Below are positions 36,169-45,678 of a stretch of DNA of 64,000 nt, piece by piece. Below the pieces are notes generated by a model. It was not told the origin of the DNA. It did no database searches and worked only from the letters and a program-made list of their open reading frames with translations. Origin of the DNA: Neorhizobium sp. NCHU2750. GTDB lineage: Bacteria > Pseudomonadota > Alphaproteobacteria > Rhizobiales > Rhizobiaceae. The position numbers and the translations under genes are program-made. How positions within the stretch are numbered: position 1 is the first letter of the stretch; the number at the start of each line of letters is the position of its first letter. The stretch is taken from contig NZ_CP030830.1 of assembly GCF_003597675.1 (NCBI RefSeq), forward strand, positions 186,001 to 250,000, written 5' to 3'.

Positions 36169-36183
36169 GAACAGATAGTGAAC
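36169..36183. promoter_or_regulatory. LexA (SOS) box upstream of imuA-imuB-dnaE2
   Basis: GAACAGATAGTGAAC (GAAC-N7-GAAC), 62 bp before the imuA start, matches the alphaproteobacterial LexA consensus. It shares the trailing ATAT with the dinB box. SOS control of the cassette is established in other alphaproteobacteria. Confidence 0.85.
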
Positions 36184-36244
36184 ATATAAGCCTTTTGCGA
36201 CATGACGTCGAGGTGCAACACGACCTTGCAGGGAGCCGTGAAAG

Positions 36245-37021
36245 ATGACTGCTGCCCGCGCCCCAAGGGGGGCCGTCGGTGTCTCCGATGTGATTGCCGA
36301 TCTGCGCGAGCGGATTTCAGCCTTGGAAGGATCGAGCGCGCGGAAAGCCGGCTGTCTGGCCTTCGGCGTGCCGGAGATCGACGAGAAACTCCCCGGCGGC
36401 GGCCTTGCCTATGGCGCCCTGCATGAATTTGCCGGGGGTGGTGCCGGGACGGTCGATGGTGCTGCGGCAGCACTTTGCGCCGCCGGCATCGCCGCGCGCA
36501 CCAAAGGCCCGATCGTTTGGTGCCTGACGCGCCCGGATCTGTTCTGCCCGGCGCTGGCACAGGTCGGGCTACATCCGGATCGGGTCATCTTCGTTGAATC
36601 CGATCGGGATGAGGATGTTCTGGCCAATATGGAGGAGGGGCTCTCCTTCGGCGGCCTCGGCGCTGTTGTCGGCGAGCTGGTCCGCCTGCCGATGGTCGGC
36701 TCGCGCCGGCTGCAGTTGGCGGCCGAAAAGACAGGGACAATGGCACTGGCCGTCCGGCGCTGGCGCCGACAGACGGAGGCCAATGATTTTGGCCAGCCGA
36801 CGGCTTCGACCACGCGCTGGCGTGTCAGCGTCATGCCGTCGGAAGAATTACCGGTACCGGGCGTGGGGCGGGCCCGATGGTTTCTGGAGTTGATGCGGTC
36901 GCGTGCGGGCGAGTGTGCTGAGTTTCTCGTGAGGGCATGTGATGACCAGGGTCGTCTCGATCTATCTTCCGGATCTGCCGACGGATCGCATTCGTCGCGC
37001 CGATCCGTCCATTCCGCCTGA
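36245..37021 (+). CDS. imuA: ImuA (translesion synthesis cassette RecA-like protein)
   Basis: ImuA/SulA-RecA-like protein of 258 residues. It starts MTAARAPRGAVGV and has the RecA-fold landmarks AFGVPEIDEKLPGGGL, HEFAGGGAG and IVWCLTRPDLFCPAL. The Walker motif is degenerate (GGGAGTVDGA), as is usual in ImuA. The protein forms the mutasome with ImuB and DnaE2. Its 3' end overlaps the imuB start by 80 bases. Expression is expected under LexA through the box at 36169. Confidence 0.9.
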   Translation: MTAARAPRGAVGVSDVIADLRERISALEGSSARKAGCLAFGVPEIDEKLPGGGLAYGALHEFAGGGAGTVDGAAAALCAAGIAARTKGPIVWCLTRPDLFCPALAQVGLHPDRVIFVESDRDEDVLANMEEGLSFGGLGAVVGELVRLPMVGSRRLQLAAEKTGTMALAVRRWRRQTEANDFGQPTASTTRWRVSVMPSEELPVPGVGRARWFLELMRSRAGECAEFLVRACDDQGRLDLSSGSADGSHSSRRSVHSA

Positions 37022-38453
37022 ACAGGCGATCGCCGTGATCGCCAAAAGCGGATCGAAGCGCTGGGTTTCGGCCGCAGATACCGCCGCACGCAAGGCCGGC
37101 GTCCATGTTGGCATGCCGGCGGCGAAAGCGCAGGCGCTGTTCCGAGGCCTGATGCTGGTCGATGCCGATCCGATTGCGGATGCCGCAGCGCTGGAGCGCA
37201 TCACCCTCTGGGCTTTGACCATCTATTCCCCGATCGTTGCCGTCGATGGGACCGACGGGATCGTCATGGATACGGAGGGCGCCGATCATCTTCAGGGTGG
37301 CGAGTTGCCGATGGTGACGATGATCGCGAATCGCTTCCTGTCCAGAACGCTGACGGCACGGGTTGCCGTCGCCGATACGTGGGGCGCGGCCCATGCCTGT
37401 GCCCGCGCCATTAGCCGCGAGACGGTGATCGTGCCGATCGGCCAGACCGTGAAGGCCGTCGAAAAGCTGCCAATCTCCTTACTGCGCCTTCCGCCCAAGA
37501 TCATTGGTGATCTGCGAACCCTCGGCTTCCAGACAATCGGCGAATTGGCCAATACGCCGCGTGCGCCGCTGACCCTGCGTTTCGGGCCAGAGATCGGCCG
37601 TCGGCTCGACCAGATGTTCGGCCGCGCGGCCGAGCCGATCGACCCGATCCGCACGCCGGATCTCATCGAGGTCAGCCGCGCCTTCTCCGAACCGATCGGG
37701 GCGGCAGAGACCATCAACAAATATGTCGGCCGGCTGATCGTCCAGCTGATCGATGAGTTGCAGAAGCGCGGGCTCGGCGTGCGCCGCGCCGATCTGATCG
37801 TCGAAAAGGTCGATGGCACGAGGCAGGCGATCCGGGCCGGTACGGCCAGGCCGGCGCGCGATGTTGCCTGGCTGACAAAACTGTTTCGCGATCGGACGGA
37901 AAAGATCGAGCCGGGCTTCGGCATCGAGAAGCTGACATTGGTCGCTGTCATGGCCGAACCACTGGAGGAGACCCAGAAAGTTTCGTCGCTGGTCGAGGAC
38001 GAGGTCACCGACGTCACGCCGTTGATCGACATTTACGGCAATCGCGGTCAGCGGGTCTATCGATGGGGACCGGTTGCCTCCGACATCCCCGAGCGGTCCG
38101 TCCAGCGCATTGCCGCTGCGGCGGACCCGATCGCTGCCGTCTGGGTGGGCCATTGGCGCCGGCCGGTCCGGCTTCTGGCCAGACCGGAGCTGATTACCGC
38201 GATCGCGCTTCTCCCCGATCGGCCGCCGGCATCGATCGTCTGGCGCGGCAAGCGCCGCAAAGTGGTGCGCGCCGACGGGCCGGAGCGGATTTTTGGCGAG
38301 TGGTGGCAGCGCGACGCCGAGATGGAGGCCGTGCGGGATTATTTTGTCATCGAGGACGAGGCAGGCGAGCGCCTCTGGGTTTACCGGGCTGGCGATGGTG
38401 TCGACCCCGAGACCGGTGATCGACGCTGGTTCTGCCACGGTATCTTCGCATGA
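36942..38453 (+). CDS. imuB: ImuB (Y-family polymerase-like mutasome hub)
   Basis: Y-family-like protein of 503 residues from the ATG at 36942 (GAGGG upstream). The catalytic carboxylates of true Y-family polymerases are lost: the N-terminal [12 protein letters not shown] replaces the DxDxFF motif and [11 protein letters not shown] occupies the SxDE position. That fits ImuB, which links DnaE2 to the beta-clamp and does not polymerise. The palm, fingers and little-finger outline is preserved, with a C-terminal extension ending in WFCHGIFA. It overlaps dnaE2 (38450) by four bases. Confidence 0.93.
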   Translation: MTRVVSIYLPDLPTDRIRRADPSIPPEQAIAVIAKSGSKRWVSAADTAARKAGVHVGMPAAKAQALFRGLMLVDADPIADAAALERITLWALTIYSPIVAVDGTDGIVMDTEGADHLQGGELPMVTMIANRFLSRTLTARVAVADTWGAAHACARAISRETVIVPIGQTVKAVEKLPISLLRLPPKIIGDLRTLGFQTIGELANTPRAPLTLRFGPEIGRRLDQMFGRAAEPIDPIRTPDLIEVSRAFSEPIGAAETINKYVGRLIVQLIDELQKRGLGVRRADLIVEKVDGTRQAIRAGTARPARDVAWLTKLFRDRTEKIEPGFGIEKLTLVAVMAEPLEETQKVSSLVEDEVTDVTPLIDIYGNRGQRVYRWGPVASDIPERSVQRIAAAADPIAAVWVGHWRRPVRLLARPELITAIALLPDRPPASIVWRGKRRKVVRADGPERIFGEWWQRDAEMEAVRDYFVIEDEAGERLWVYRAGDGVDPETGDRRWFCHGIFA

Positions 38454-41400
38454 CCTATGCCGAGCTCCAGGTCACAACGCATTTCTCGTTCCTGCGTGGT
38501 GCATCGTCGGCGCAGGAGCTGTTCGAGACGGCGGTGGCATTGGGCATCGAGGCAATCGGCGTCGTCGACCGCAATTCTCTGGCCGGGATCGTCCGGGCGC
38601 TGGAAGCGTCGCGCGCCACCGGCCTGCGGCTCGTTGTCGGCTGTCGGCTCGATCTGGCCGACGGCATGTCTCTCCTCGTCTATCCAATGGATCGCACCGC
38701 CTATTCCCGGCTGACGCGGCTGATCACGCTCGGCAAGAGCCGCGGCGGCAAGAACAACTGCATCCTCCACTGGGACGACGTCATCGCCTATTCGGCCGGC
38801 ATGATTGGAATCCTCGTGCCCGATCTTGCCGACGAGACCTGCGCCATCCAACTTCGGAAAATGGCGCAAGTGTTTGGCGACCGCGCCTATGTTTCGCTCT
38901 GCCTGCGCCGGCGGCCGAATGACCAGATGCGGCTCCATGAGATCGACGGTCTTGCTGCCCGCTTCAGGGTAAAGACCGTCGTCACCAATGACGTCCTGTT
39001 CCATGAGCCCGGCCGGCGGCAGCTGCAGGACATCGTCACCTGCATTCGCAAAAACACGACTATCGACACCGTCGGTTTTGATCGCGAGCGGCATGCCGAC
39101 CGCTACCTGAAGCCGCCTGAGGAGATGGAGCGGCTGTTTTCGCGCTATCCGGAGGCATTGGCCCGGACAATGGGGATCGTCCGCCGTTGCACGTTTTCGC
39201 TCGAAGAGCTGACCTACCAGTATCCCGAAGAGGCGATCGTGCCGGGCAAGGATGCCCAGGCCTCGCTCGAGCACTACGTCCGGCAATGTATCCCCGATCG
39301 CTATCCGGAGGGTCTGCCACCGGACGTGCTGAAAACCGTGCGCCACGAGCTCGATCTTATCCGCACCATGAAATATGCGCCGTATTTCCTCACCGTCTTT
39401 TCGATCGTCCGGTTTGCCCGAAGCCAGGGGATCTTGTGCCAGGGCCGCGGCTCGGCGGCCAACAGCGCCGTCTGCTATATCCTCGGCATTACCTCGATCG
39501 ATCCGATCGGTGGTAACCTCCTCTTTGAGCGTTTCGTCAGCCAGGAGCGCGATGAACCGCCCGATATCGATGTCGACTTCGAACATGAGCGGCGCGAGGA
39601 GGTGATCCAGTGGATCTATAAAACCTATGGGCGGGAGAAGGCAGCGCTCTGCGCCACCGTCACCCGCTACCGCGCCCGCGGTGCCATCCGCGATGTCGGC
39701 AAGGCGCTCGGCCTGCCGGAAGACGTCATCAAGGCACTGTCGTCTGGCATGTGGTCCTGGTCGGAAGAGATCTGCGACCGCAATGTCCGCGAGCTCAACC
39801 TCAATCCAGAAGATCGGCGCCTTGTCCTGACACTGAAGCTCGCGCAGCAGCTGATGGGCGCGCCACGCCATCTCGGTCAGCATCCAGGTGGCTTTGTTCT
39901 CACCCATGACCGGCTCGACGATCTCGTGCCGATCGAACCGGCTACCATGAAGGACCGGCAGATCATCGAATGGGACAAGGATGATGTCGAAGCCCTGAAG
40001 TTTATGAAAGTCGATGTCCTAGCGCTCGGCATGCTCACCTGCATGGCCAAGGCTTTTGACCTGATCCGCGACCACAAGGGCGAGCCGATCGATCTGGCAT
40101 CAATCCCGCAGGAGGATCCGGCGACCTACGCGATGATCCGCAAAGCAGACACGCTCGGGACTTTCCAGATCGAGAGCCGGGCACAGATGGCCATGCTGCC
40201 GCGTCTCAAGCCCCGAACATTTTACGATCTGGTGGTCCAAGTTGCGATCGTCAGGCCCGGCCCGATCCAGGGTGACATGGTCCATCCCTACCTTCGCCGG
40301 CGCGAGGGAAAGGAACCGGTGGACTATCCAACGCCGGAGCTGGAGGCGGTACTCGGCAAGACGCTCGGGGTCCCGCTTTTCCAGGAAAGCGCGATGCGGG
40401 TGGCGATGGTCTGTGCCGGCTTTACCGGCGGCGAAGCCGACCAACTGCGCAAGTCGATGGCCACCTTCAAGTTCACCGGTGGCGTCAGCAAGTTCAAGGG
40501 CAAACTGGTCTGCGGGATGGTCAAGAACGGCTATACGCCGGAATTTGCGGAAAAGACCTTCTCGCAGCTGGAAGGCTTCGGGTCCTACGGTTTTCCGGAA
40601 AGCCATGCGGCCTCGTTCGCGCTGATCGCCTATGCGTCGAACTATATCAAGCGGCACTATCCGGAGGCCTTCTGTGCGGCCCTGATTAATTCCCAGCCGA
40701 TGGGTTTTTATGCACCGGCCCAGATCGTCGGCGACGCCCGTGCCCACGGCGTCGAGGTCCGACCGGTCTGCATCAACCGGTCCCGGTGGGACTGCACATT
40801 GGAGAAGGTTGGGCATACCGGCCGCCACGCGGTTCGGCTCGGGTTTCGAAGGGTCGCCGGCCTGGCTGTCGCCGATGCGGCGCGGATCGTCGCTGCCCGT
40901 GGGACTGGATCGTTTGCCTCCGTCGATGACATATGGCGCCGATCGGGCGTGCCATCGGAAGCCTTGGTGCAGCTTGCCAAAGCTGATGCCTATCTGCCGG
41001 CCCTCAAGCTCGAACGACGCGACGCGCTCTGGGCAATCAAGGCTTTGCGTGATGAACCCTTGCCGCTATTTGCTGCGGCTGCCGAACGTGAAGCAACAGC
41101 GATCGCCGAGCAGAATGAGCCCGGTGTCGCCCTTCGCCAGATGACCGACGGGCACAACGTCATCGAGGACTATAGCCATATCGGACTGACCCTGCGGCAG
41201 CATCCAGTGTCCTTCCTGCGCAAGGATCTTGCCACTCGCAACATCATCACCTGCGCCGAGGCGATGGGCGCGTGGGACGGGCGCTGGGTTTATACGGCCG
41301 GCCTCGTCCTGGTCAGGCAAAAGCCGGGCTCTGCCAAGGGCGTCATGTTCATCACCATTGAGGATGAGACCGGGCCGGCCAACCTCGTCGTCTGGCCGTC

Positions 41401-41707
41401 CTTGTTTGAGAAGCGCCGGCGGATTGTGCTGGGATCGTCCATGCTGGCGATCAATGGCCGAATACAGCGGGAAGGCGAGGTGGTGCATCTGGTGGCGCAG
41501 CAGCTGTTCGACTTGACGGCTGATCTATCGGGCCTCGCGGACCGGGATGCCGAGTTCAAACTGCCGGCGGGCAGGGGCGACGAGTTCGCCCATGGTGGTG
41601 GGCCGGATCCGCGTGATACGCCGCGTCCAATTCCGCGGGCGAAGGAGATGTATGAACCTGACAGGAGAATTGAGACGCTGAAGGTGAAGGCTCGGAATTT
41701 TCAGTGA
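38450..41707 (+). CDS. dnaE2: Error-prone DNA polymerase DnaE2 (ImuC)
   Basis: C-family polymerase of 1085 residues, the shorter DnaE2/ImuC class. The PHP domain opens the protein ([20 protein letters not shown]), the catalytic aspartates are in [13 protein letters not shown], and palm, fingers and beta-binding regions follow ([19 protein letters not shown]). An OB-fold region near the C-terminus contains [13 protein letters not shown]. It is the mutagenic polymerase of the SOS-induced ImuA-ImuB-DnaE2 system. The start overlaps the imuB stop. Confidence 0.96.
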   Translation: MTYAELQVTTHFSFLRGASSAQELFETAVALGIEAIGVVDRNSLAGIVRALEASRATGLRLVVGCRLDLADGMSLLVYPMDRTAYSRLTRLITLGKSRGGKNNCILHWDDVIAYSAGMIGILVPDLADETCAIQLRKMAQVFGDRAYVSLCLRRRPNDQMRLHEIDGLAARFRVKTVVTNDVLFHEPGRRQLQDIVTCIRKNTTIDTVGFDRERHADRYLKPPEEMERLFSRYPEALARTMGIVRRCTFSLEELTYQYPEEAIVPGKDAQASLEHYVRQCIPDRYPEGLPPDVLKTVRHELDLIRTMKYAPYFLTVFSIVRFARSQGILCQGRGSAANSAVCYILGITSIDPIGGNLLFERFVSQERDEPPDIDVDFEHERREEVIQWIYKTYGREKAALCATVTRYRARGAIRDVGKALGLPEDVIKALSSGMWSWSEEICDRNVRELNLNPEDRRLVLTLKLAQQLMGAPRHLGQHPGGFVLTHDRLDDLVPIEPATMKDRQIIEWDKDDVEALKFMKVDVLALGMLTCMAKAFDLIRDHKGEPIDLASIPQEDPATYAMIRKADTLGTFQIESRAQMAMLPRLKPRTFYDLVVQVAIVRPGPIQGDMVHPYLRRREGKEPVDYPTPELEAVLGKTLGVPLFQESAMRVAMVCAGFTGGEADQLRKSMATFKFTGGVSKFKGKLVCGMVKNGYTPEFAEKTFSQLEGFGSYGFPESHAASFALIAYASNYIKRHYPEAFCAALINSQPMGFYAPAQIVGDARAHGVEVRPVCINRSRWDCTLEKVGHTGRHAVRLGFRRVAGLAVADAARIVAARGTGSFASVDDIWRRSGVPSEALVQLAKADAYLPALKLERRDALWAIKALRDEPLPLFAAAAEREATAIAEQNEPGVALRQMTDGHNVIEDYSHIGLTLRQHPVSFLRKDLATRNIITCAEAMGAWDGRWVYTAGLVLVRQKPGSAKGVMFITIEDETGPANLVVWPSLFEKRRRIVLGSSMLAINGRIQREGEVVHLVAQQLFDLTADLSGLADRDAEFKLPAGRGDEFAHGGGPDPRDTPRPIPRAKEMYEPDRRIETLKVKARNFQ

Positions 41708-41752
41708 AACCTAAGCCGGATAGCGGGTCGAGGGCTCTATATGGTTCAAGCC

Positions 41753-41892
41753 TTATTGTTCTGGCGCAAGCGCAATGCTTGTCCGCGGCTTACCCCTCGC
41801 GAGCAATCGCTGCAGTGTCCGTCGGTGCATGTTCAAACGCTGAGCCGTTTTCATAACGTTTTGCCCGTAGATCTCGAAGATCGCTGTGACGT
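41753..41892 (-). pseudogene. C-terminal fragment of an ActR/RegA-type response regulator
   Basis: The minus-strand frame ending at 41753 encodes a Fis-type HTH, HVTAIFEIYGQNVMKTAQR followed by LNMHRRTLQRLLARG, the typical C-terminus of ActR/RegA/PrrA response regulators. Immediately upstream on that strand lies the end of an IS3-family element (41893), and the receiver domain is absent on the far side (43234 onward). The gene was therefore cut by the IS and the 5' part lost. Confidence 0.7.
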
Positions 41893-41951
41893 GCTGTTGA
41901 TTGCCACTGAGAACTGACCCGGCGTTGGAGTGAACCCCTCGGGCTGGACCA
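41893..41951 (+). repeat. Left terminal inverted repeat of the IS3-family element
   Basis: 59-bp sequence whose exact reverse complement is at 43175-43233. The inner part contains CCCGGCGTTGGAGTGAACCC. Matching stops sharply on both sides, which sets the element boundaries. Confidence 0.85.
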
Positions 41952-41966
41952 GCGAGGCGTCTCAAA

Positions 41967-42764
41967 CTAAGCCGCCTGCTGGGCGAGTTGAGTTTCGAAT
42001 TCTGCTGGCGACAAGTAGCCAAGGGCTGAATGCAGCCGCTTGGCATTGTAAATCTGCTCGATGAATCTAGGCAAGTGTTCGGCAACCTCAGCGAACGTTT
42101 CGTAGCCTGCGGGGTAGATATCCTCGACTTTCAGGGTCTTCATGAAGCTCTCTGCTTGAGCATTGTGATAGGGGTTGCCGACGGCGCTCATGGAACCCTG
42201 CAGACCGGCGGCATCGAGAGCTCGTCGATAGGTTTCACTCGCGTATTGGCATCCGCGGTCCGTGTGGTGGATGCAGCCGGGTGGAGGTTTTCTGTTCTCA
42301 AGCGCCGAACGCAACGCTGCCAATGCCAGCGGCGTATCCAGGCGTTTTGACAGGCCATAGCCGACGACTTTCCGGCTGCAAGCGTCGAGAATGACGGCGA
42401 GATAGCAAAAGCCGACGGCTATGCGGATGTATGTGAAGTCAGCCACCCAGACCATGTCAGGCCGCGACGGGATCACATTACGATAAAGGTTTGGGTAGAT
42501 CGGTGAATCGTGGTTGCTATCCGTCGTGCGAACATACCTCTTGCGAGGCTTGATCCCAAGGCCATTGGCCCGCATGACGCGGGCTACCCGCTTATGGTTG
42601 ACGACGTGCCCTCGCCTCTGGAGCTCGTGCGTTACGCGTCGGTAACCGTAGCAGGGCAGCTCGTCCTGAATGTCCTCGATGATTGCAACTAGTTCCGCAT
42701 CCCCAAGGTTCAACGCTCTCGCAGTTGATCGGTAATAGTAAGTGCTTCTCGGCAGATCGATCAT
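41967..42764 (-). CDS. IS3-family transposase OrfB (DDE integrase)
   Basis: DDE transposase of 265 residues. The first aspartate is in [12 protein letters not shown], the second in [13 protein letters not shown] and the glutamate in [17 protein letters not shown]-terminal HTH_21 pattern [15 protein letters not shown] is present. Its start overlaps the end of orfA by four bases (ATGA-type overlap), so reinitiation or a programmed shift could make OrfAB. It appears intact. Confidence 0.93.
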   Translation of the reverse strand: MIDLPRSTYYYRSTARALNLGDAELVAIIEDIQDELPCYGYRRVTHELQRRGHVVNHKRVARVMRANGLGIKPRKRYVRTTDSNHDSPIYPNLYRNVIPSRPDMVWVADFTYIRIAVGFCYLAVILDACSRKVVGYGLSKRLDTPLALAALRSALENRKPPPGCIHHTDRGCQYASETYRRALDAAGLQGSMSAVGNPYHNAQAESFMKTLKVEDIYPAGYETFAEVAEHLPRFIEQIYNAKRLHSALGYLSPAEFETQLAQQAA

Positions 42765-43123
42765 TTTGCACCCCCGTCTGACAGAGCAGGTCGAGGACCG
42801 GTTATGATGGAGGAGCTCCCGCTGTCGCCGGCGATCTGCTGGCGCGGTGTTTTTTTAACCAGGTCCAGCTCCATCGTGAGCTGTCCGACTTTGCGTTCCA
42901 GCGCCGCAATGTGGGCCTCATACTCAGCAATGACGCTGGCCTCGGCCTCCTCATCATTCAGCTCCCCACGATCGAACTGCGTGAGCCATAGCTGGATGAG
43001 GTTGGCCGAAACACCGTAGGTGCGCTGCGCGTCGCGCCGTCCGATGACACCGTTTCGGATATCCTCGCAAAGCTGCAATTTGAACGGCGTCGAATGCCGT
43101 CGATATGGACCTCGGGACTTCAT
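42761..43123 (-). CDS. IS3-family transposase OrfA (HTH)
   Basis: Protein of 120 residues with the helix-turn-helix of IS3-group OrfA ([20 protein letters not shown], then [13 protein letters not shown]) and a leucine-rich coiled coil ([19 protein letters not shown]). It binds the terminal repeats and overlaps orfB. The start is the ATG at 43123 close to the right inverted repeat. Confidence 0.9.
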   Translation of the reverse strand: MKSRGPYRRHSTPFKLQLCEDIRNGVIGRRDAQRTYGVSANLIQLWLTQFDRGELNDEEAEASVIAEYEAHIAALERKVGQLTMELDLVKKTPRQQIAGDSGSSSIITGPRPALSDGGAK

Positions 43124-43174
43124 GAGCCTTCTCCGATTGAGGCCCGCAGAGTGTATCAGTTTTTCCGTGTCCCG

Positions 43175-43233
43175 TGGTCCAGCCCGAGGGGTTCACTCCA
43201 ACGCCGGGTCAGTTCTCAGTGGCAATCAACAGC
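43175..43233 (-). repeat. Right terminal inverted repeat of the IS3-family element
   Basis: Exact reverse complement of 41893-41951. The base following it is the start of the Fic promoter region, so the IS may influence expression of the Fic gene at 43353. Confidence 0.85.
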
Positions 43234-43272
43234 CTGGATCAAATCTCAGGAATTCAGTGTCAGCGCGTTAAT

Positions 43273-43341
43273 TAAGCGCGCTTATCTAAGTCTGCCGCTT
43301 AATTAAATGAAGTGCCCCTTGTTTAAATAAGGCGCGCGCCT
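43273..43341. promoter_or_regulatory. Palindrome pair upstream of the first Fic gene
   Basis: Two perfect 12-bp palindromes, TAAGCGCGCTTA (43273-43284) and AGGCGCGCGCCT (43330-43341), plus two TTAATTAA sites, lie between the IS end and the Fic start at 43353. The second palindrome ends 11 bases before the ATG. They may be operators for the C-terminal winged HTH of the Fic protein. This is inferred only from symmetry and location. Confidence 0.4.
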
Positions 43342-43352
43342 GATATTGGGTT

Positions 43353-44534
43353 ATGTCTGATTCCCAACCTAAAAACCGCCTGAGTCGCTTCGTCGAAACG
43401 GTTGCTGCCAATGAAACAGTGCGGGCGTTCGTGCCTCCACCATTGCCACCCGAGCCAGCGATTGATGTGCTTTCTTTGCTTGAGCGCCTCAGCCTAGCAG
43501 AGCGAGCGCTAGGACGCCTGGATGGTATCACAATGCTACTGCCGCGACAGGAGCTGTTTCTCTATATGTATGTGAGAAAGGAAGCTGTTCTTTCCTCGCA
43601 GATTGAAGGTACGCAGTCGACGCTCTCCGATCTTTTGCGGTCCGAAACTGAAGCTCAGGCTGGGCAGCCGGTTGATGATATTCGTGAAGTCTCCAACTAT
43701 GTCGACGCCATGATGTATGGTTTGGAGCGGCTGGAAACGCTGCCCATGTCGTTGCGTCTGATCCGCGAGATGCATGCAAGACTCCTGCACAGTGGGCGAG
43801 GAGGCACCAAGGATCCCGGAGAGTTCCGCCGCTCGCAAAATTGGATTGGTGGCACGCGGCCCGGTAACGCACTTTTCGTGCCACCACCCGTCACTGAAAT
43901 GGCAGGTTGTCTGGATGCGTTCGAGCGCTTCATGCATGATGATCAATCGCGGTTGCCGGCACTCATAAAGGCTGGCCTGCTGCATGTGCAGTTCGAAACA
44001 ATCCATCCGTTTCTCGATGGTAACGGTCGTATCGGCCGCCTGCTTGTAACCCTGTATCTTTGTATGAACGGCGTGCTGCAAAAGCCGCTACTCTACCTCA
44101 GCCTCTATCTGAAGTCCCATCGGAGAGAATATTATCGGTTGCTGCAGGAGGTTCGCGAAAACGGAAACTGGGAAGCCTGGTTGGACTTTTTCCTCTCCGG
44201 CGTCGCCGACACTGCCAATCAGGCATTTGAGGCTGCCACTCAGATCGTCGATCTTTTCAAGGAAGATCGGGAGAAGATCACGATGGAAAGTGAAAGAGCA
44301 GGGTCGGCCCTTCGCATTCACGAGCTATTCCAGAAAAACCCCTTTCACACGGCGAACCAGATTGTTCAGATAACAGGTCTGTCCGCACCAACGGTCAACG
44401 CCGCACTCGCAGATCTGGAGCGACTGGGCATCATCGATGAGGTCACTGGCCGCAAGCGTGGCCGTGTGTTCAGTTATCGACGATATCTTGCAATCCTGAG
44501 CGAAGGCACTGATCCACTACCGCTCAGTTCATGA
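43353..44534 (+). CDS. Fic-family AMPylator with N-terminal inhibitory motif and C-terminal winged HTH
   Basis: Fic protein of 393 residues. A Fic_N-type region (about 25-100) carries the class II self-inhibition motif SSQIEG at 81-86 (pattern S/T-xxx-E-G/N). The active-site motif is HPFLDGNGRIGR at 218-229, with all key residues present, so transfer of AMP (or another NMP) from a nucleotide to a target hydroxyl is expected. The C-terminus (about 320-393) is a winged helix with NQIVQITGLSAPTVNAALAD. Such proteins act as regulated modifiers or toxins. It is close to a Phd/VapC pair and in an IS-rich area; a second, distinct Fic protein is at 56633. Confidence 0.92.
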   Translation: MSDSQPKNRLSRFVETVAANETVRAFVPPPLPPEPAIDVLSLLERLSLAERALGRLDGITMLLPRQELFLYMYVRKEAVLSSQIEGTQSTLSDLLRSETEAQAGQPVDDIREVSNYVDAMMYGLERLETLPMSLRLIREMHARLLHSGRGGTKDPGEFRRSQNWIGGTRPGNALFVPPPVTEMAGCLDAFERFMHDDQSRLPALIKAGLLHVQFETIHPFLDGNGRIGRLLVTLYLCMNGVLQKPLLYLSLYLKSHRREYYRLLQEVRENGNWEAWLDFFLSGVADTANQAFEAATQIVDLFKEDREKITMESERAGSALRIHELFQKNPFHTANQIVQITGLSAPTVNAALADLERLGIIDEVTGRKRGRVFSYRRYLAILSEGTDPLPLSS

Positions 44535-44633
44535 CGAATAAGGGGGCCAAAGGTTCGATCTTCATCAAGAGCTTGAAAGGCTGGGCAGCCGCGGTGCCAG
44601 AAAGGGATTGCGCGATAAGAACGTAGGCACTAT

Positions 44634-44653
44634 ATGTAGGTATGTTCCTACAT
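44634..44653. promoter_or_regulatory. Autoregulatory inverted repeat of the Phd/VapC-type pair
   Basis: ATGTAGG-N6-CCTACAT, 7-bp arms, placed just before the antitoxin RBS (GGAGG at 44654-44658). It overlaps the probable -10/start region, as expected for an antitoxin-binding operator. Confidence 0.65.
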
Positions 44654-44663
44654 GGAGGCGCCA

Positions 44664-44918
44664 ATGGCTACTACTAGCTTGACCAGCCGTGAACTGAACC
44701 ATGATGTTGGCAGAGCGAAAAAAGCTGCTGAGGCCGGACCTGTCGTCATTACAGATCGAGGCAGGCCTTCGCACGTGTTGATGACGTATGGCGAGTTTGA
44801 GCGTCTGACAGGTAAGCGTCACAATCTTGTCGATGCGCTTTCAATGCCGGGATTGTCGAACATCGATTTCGATCCGCCTCGGTCTGTCATTGCAACTCGC
44901 GAAGTTGATCTCTCTTGA
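44664..44918 (+). CDS. Type II antitoxin, Phd/YefM family
   Basis: Antitoxin of 84 residues (start at 44664 with GGAGG five bases upstream; an ATG at 44652 lies inside the operator). The Phd fold is visible in TSRELNHDVGRAKKAAEAGP and VVITDRGRPSHVLMTYGEF. The C-terminal tail (LSNIDFDPPRS) would wrap the toxin. Its stop overlaps the start of the PIN toxin at 44915. Phd antitoxins are often paired with Doc or RelE but also with VapC-type PIN toxins, as here. Confidence 0.9.
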   Translation: MATTSLTSRELNHDVGRAKKAAEAGPVVITDRGRPSHVLMTYGEFERLTGKRHNLVDALSMPGLSNIDFDPPRSVIATREVDLS

Positions 44919-45337
44919 AATATTTGCTCGACACAAACGTTGTCTCCGAGCTCCGTAAAGTGGGTGACGGTAAGGCTGATCCGAACGTGACGGCTTGGTT
45001 AAGCGCGCAGGATGCTCGTGATCTGTATGTGTCTGCGATAACAATTTTGGAGCTTGAGCGTAGGATACTCAGCATCCAGCGGCGTGACATTGAGCAGGGC
45101 TCTCGCTTACGAGCCTGGATGGATAGCCGCGTTCGTCCGGAGTTCGCTGAGCGTATCATCTCTATCGATGAAGCAATTGCCACGCGATGTGCCCACTTGC
45201 ATATTCCGGATCGCCGCAATGAAGCAGATGCACTCATCGCTGCGACAGCGATCGTGCATGGGCTCGTGGTTGTCACACGCAACATTCAAGATTTCCAAGG
45301 TACAGGCGTTGTTCTCGTAGACCCGTGGCGTGCCTGA
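44915..45337 (+). CDS. VapC-type PIN-domain toxin
   Basis: PIN-domain RNase of 140 residues with the acidic active-site set D6 (LLDTNVVSE), E46 region (AITILELE) and D97/D99-type DRRNEADALIAA, ending in TRNIQDFQGTGV. It would cleave RNA (typically tRNA or rRNA) when released from the Phd-type antitoxin encoded immediately upstream. Overlap of four bases with the antitoxin gene indicates co-translation. Confidence 0.92.
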   Translation: MKYLLDTNVVSELRKVGDGKADPNVTAWLSAQDARDLYVSAITILELERRILSIQRRDIEQGSRLRAWMDSRVRPEFAERIISIDEAIATRCAHLHIPDRRNEADALIAATAIVHGLVVVTRNIQDFQGTGVVLVDPWRA

Positions 45338-45678
45338 GAAACGGCATGCGGGGCGCCTCGACATTGTTTCTGCCAATTCAGCAAGAACCTATTTGAGTTC
45401 TTCGCAATGTGGAGGTCGGCCGTTGAGATCCTATCAAGAACGTAAAGGGCGGAACTAGGGTACCGGGAAGGACGATCATGGCGGCCTCTCCCTCTCCCGA
45501 CCCGAAACCTTTTCGGAACCGCTCCGTTAGGCGTGGCTTCGTCAGGCAGTAGCGTTCTCCGACAACGACCTCGATCGCCGGAACAAAGGGGTGCTTGCTC
45601 ATCGTTCTTTACACACTTTGACGCGTTGTTCGCGCCAACGCCTTCAGTCGTGATCCTGCCACCTTAGCAATGCGCTAT
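45338..45678. other. 341-bp intergenic stretch, no supported gene
   Basis: Between the PIN toxin and the kinase gene. A minus-strand frame of 74 codons (45378-45602, MSKHPFVPAIEVVVGERY onward) exists but has a weak ribosome site and no recognisable family, so I do not call it. Nothing else was seen. Confidence 0.4.

Larger units (their letters stand above)
41893..43233 (-). mobile_element. IS3-family insertion sequence with 59-bp perfect inverted repeats
   Basis: A 1341-bp element whose outer 59 bases (41893-41951 and 43175-43233) are perfect inverted repeats. It encodes orfA (42761-43123) and orfB (41967-42764) on the minus strand, with an intact DDE triad in OrfB. No clear target-site duplication flanks it (CGT on the left, CTG on the right). 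It interrupts a response-regulator gene at its left end. Confidence 0.88.

Noticed and set aside
38381..39907. Minus-strand 508-codon frame over dnaE2
   Set aside because: Antisense of a clear polymerase gene, no recognisable domain.
45378..45602. Minus-strand ORF of 74 residues
   Set aside because: Weak ribosome site, no family and no operon context; left as unannotated gap.
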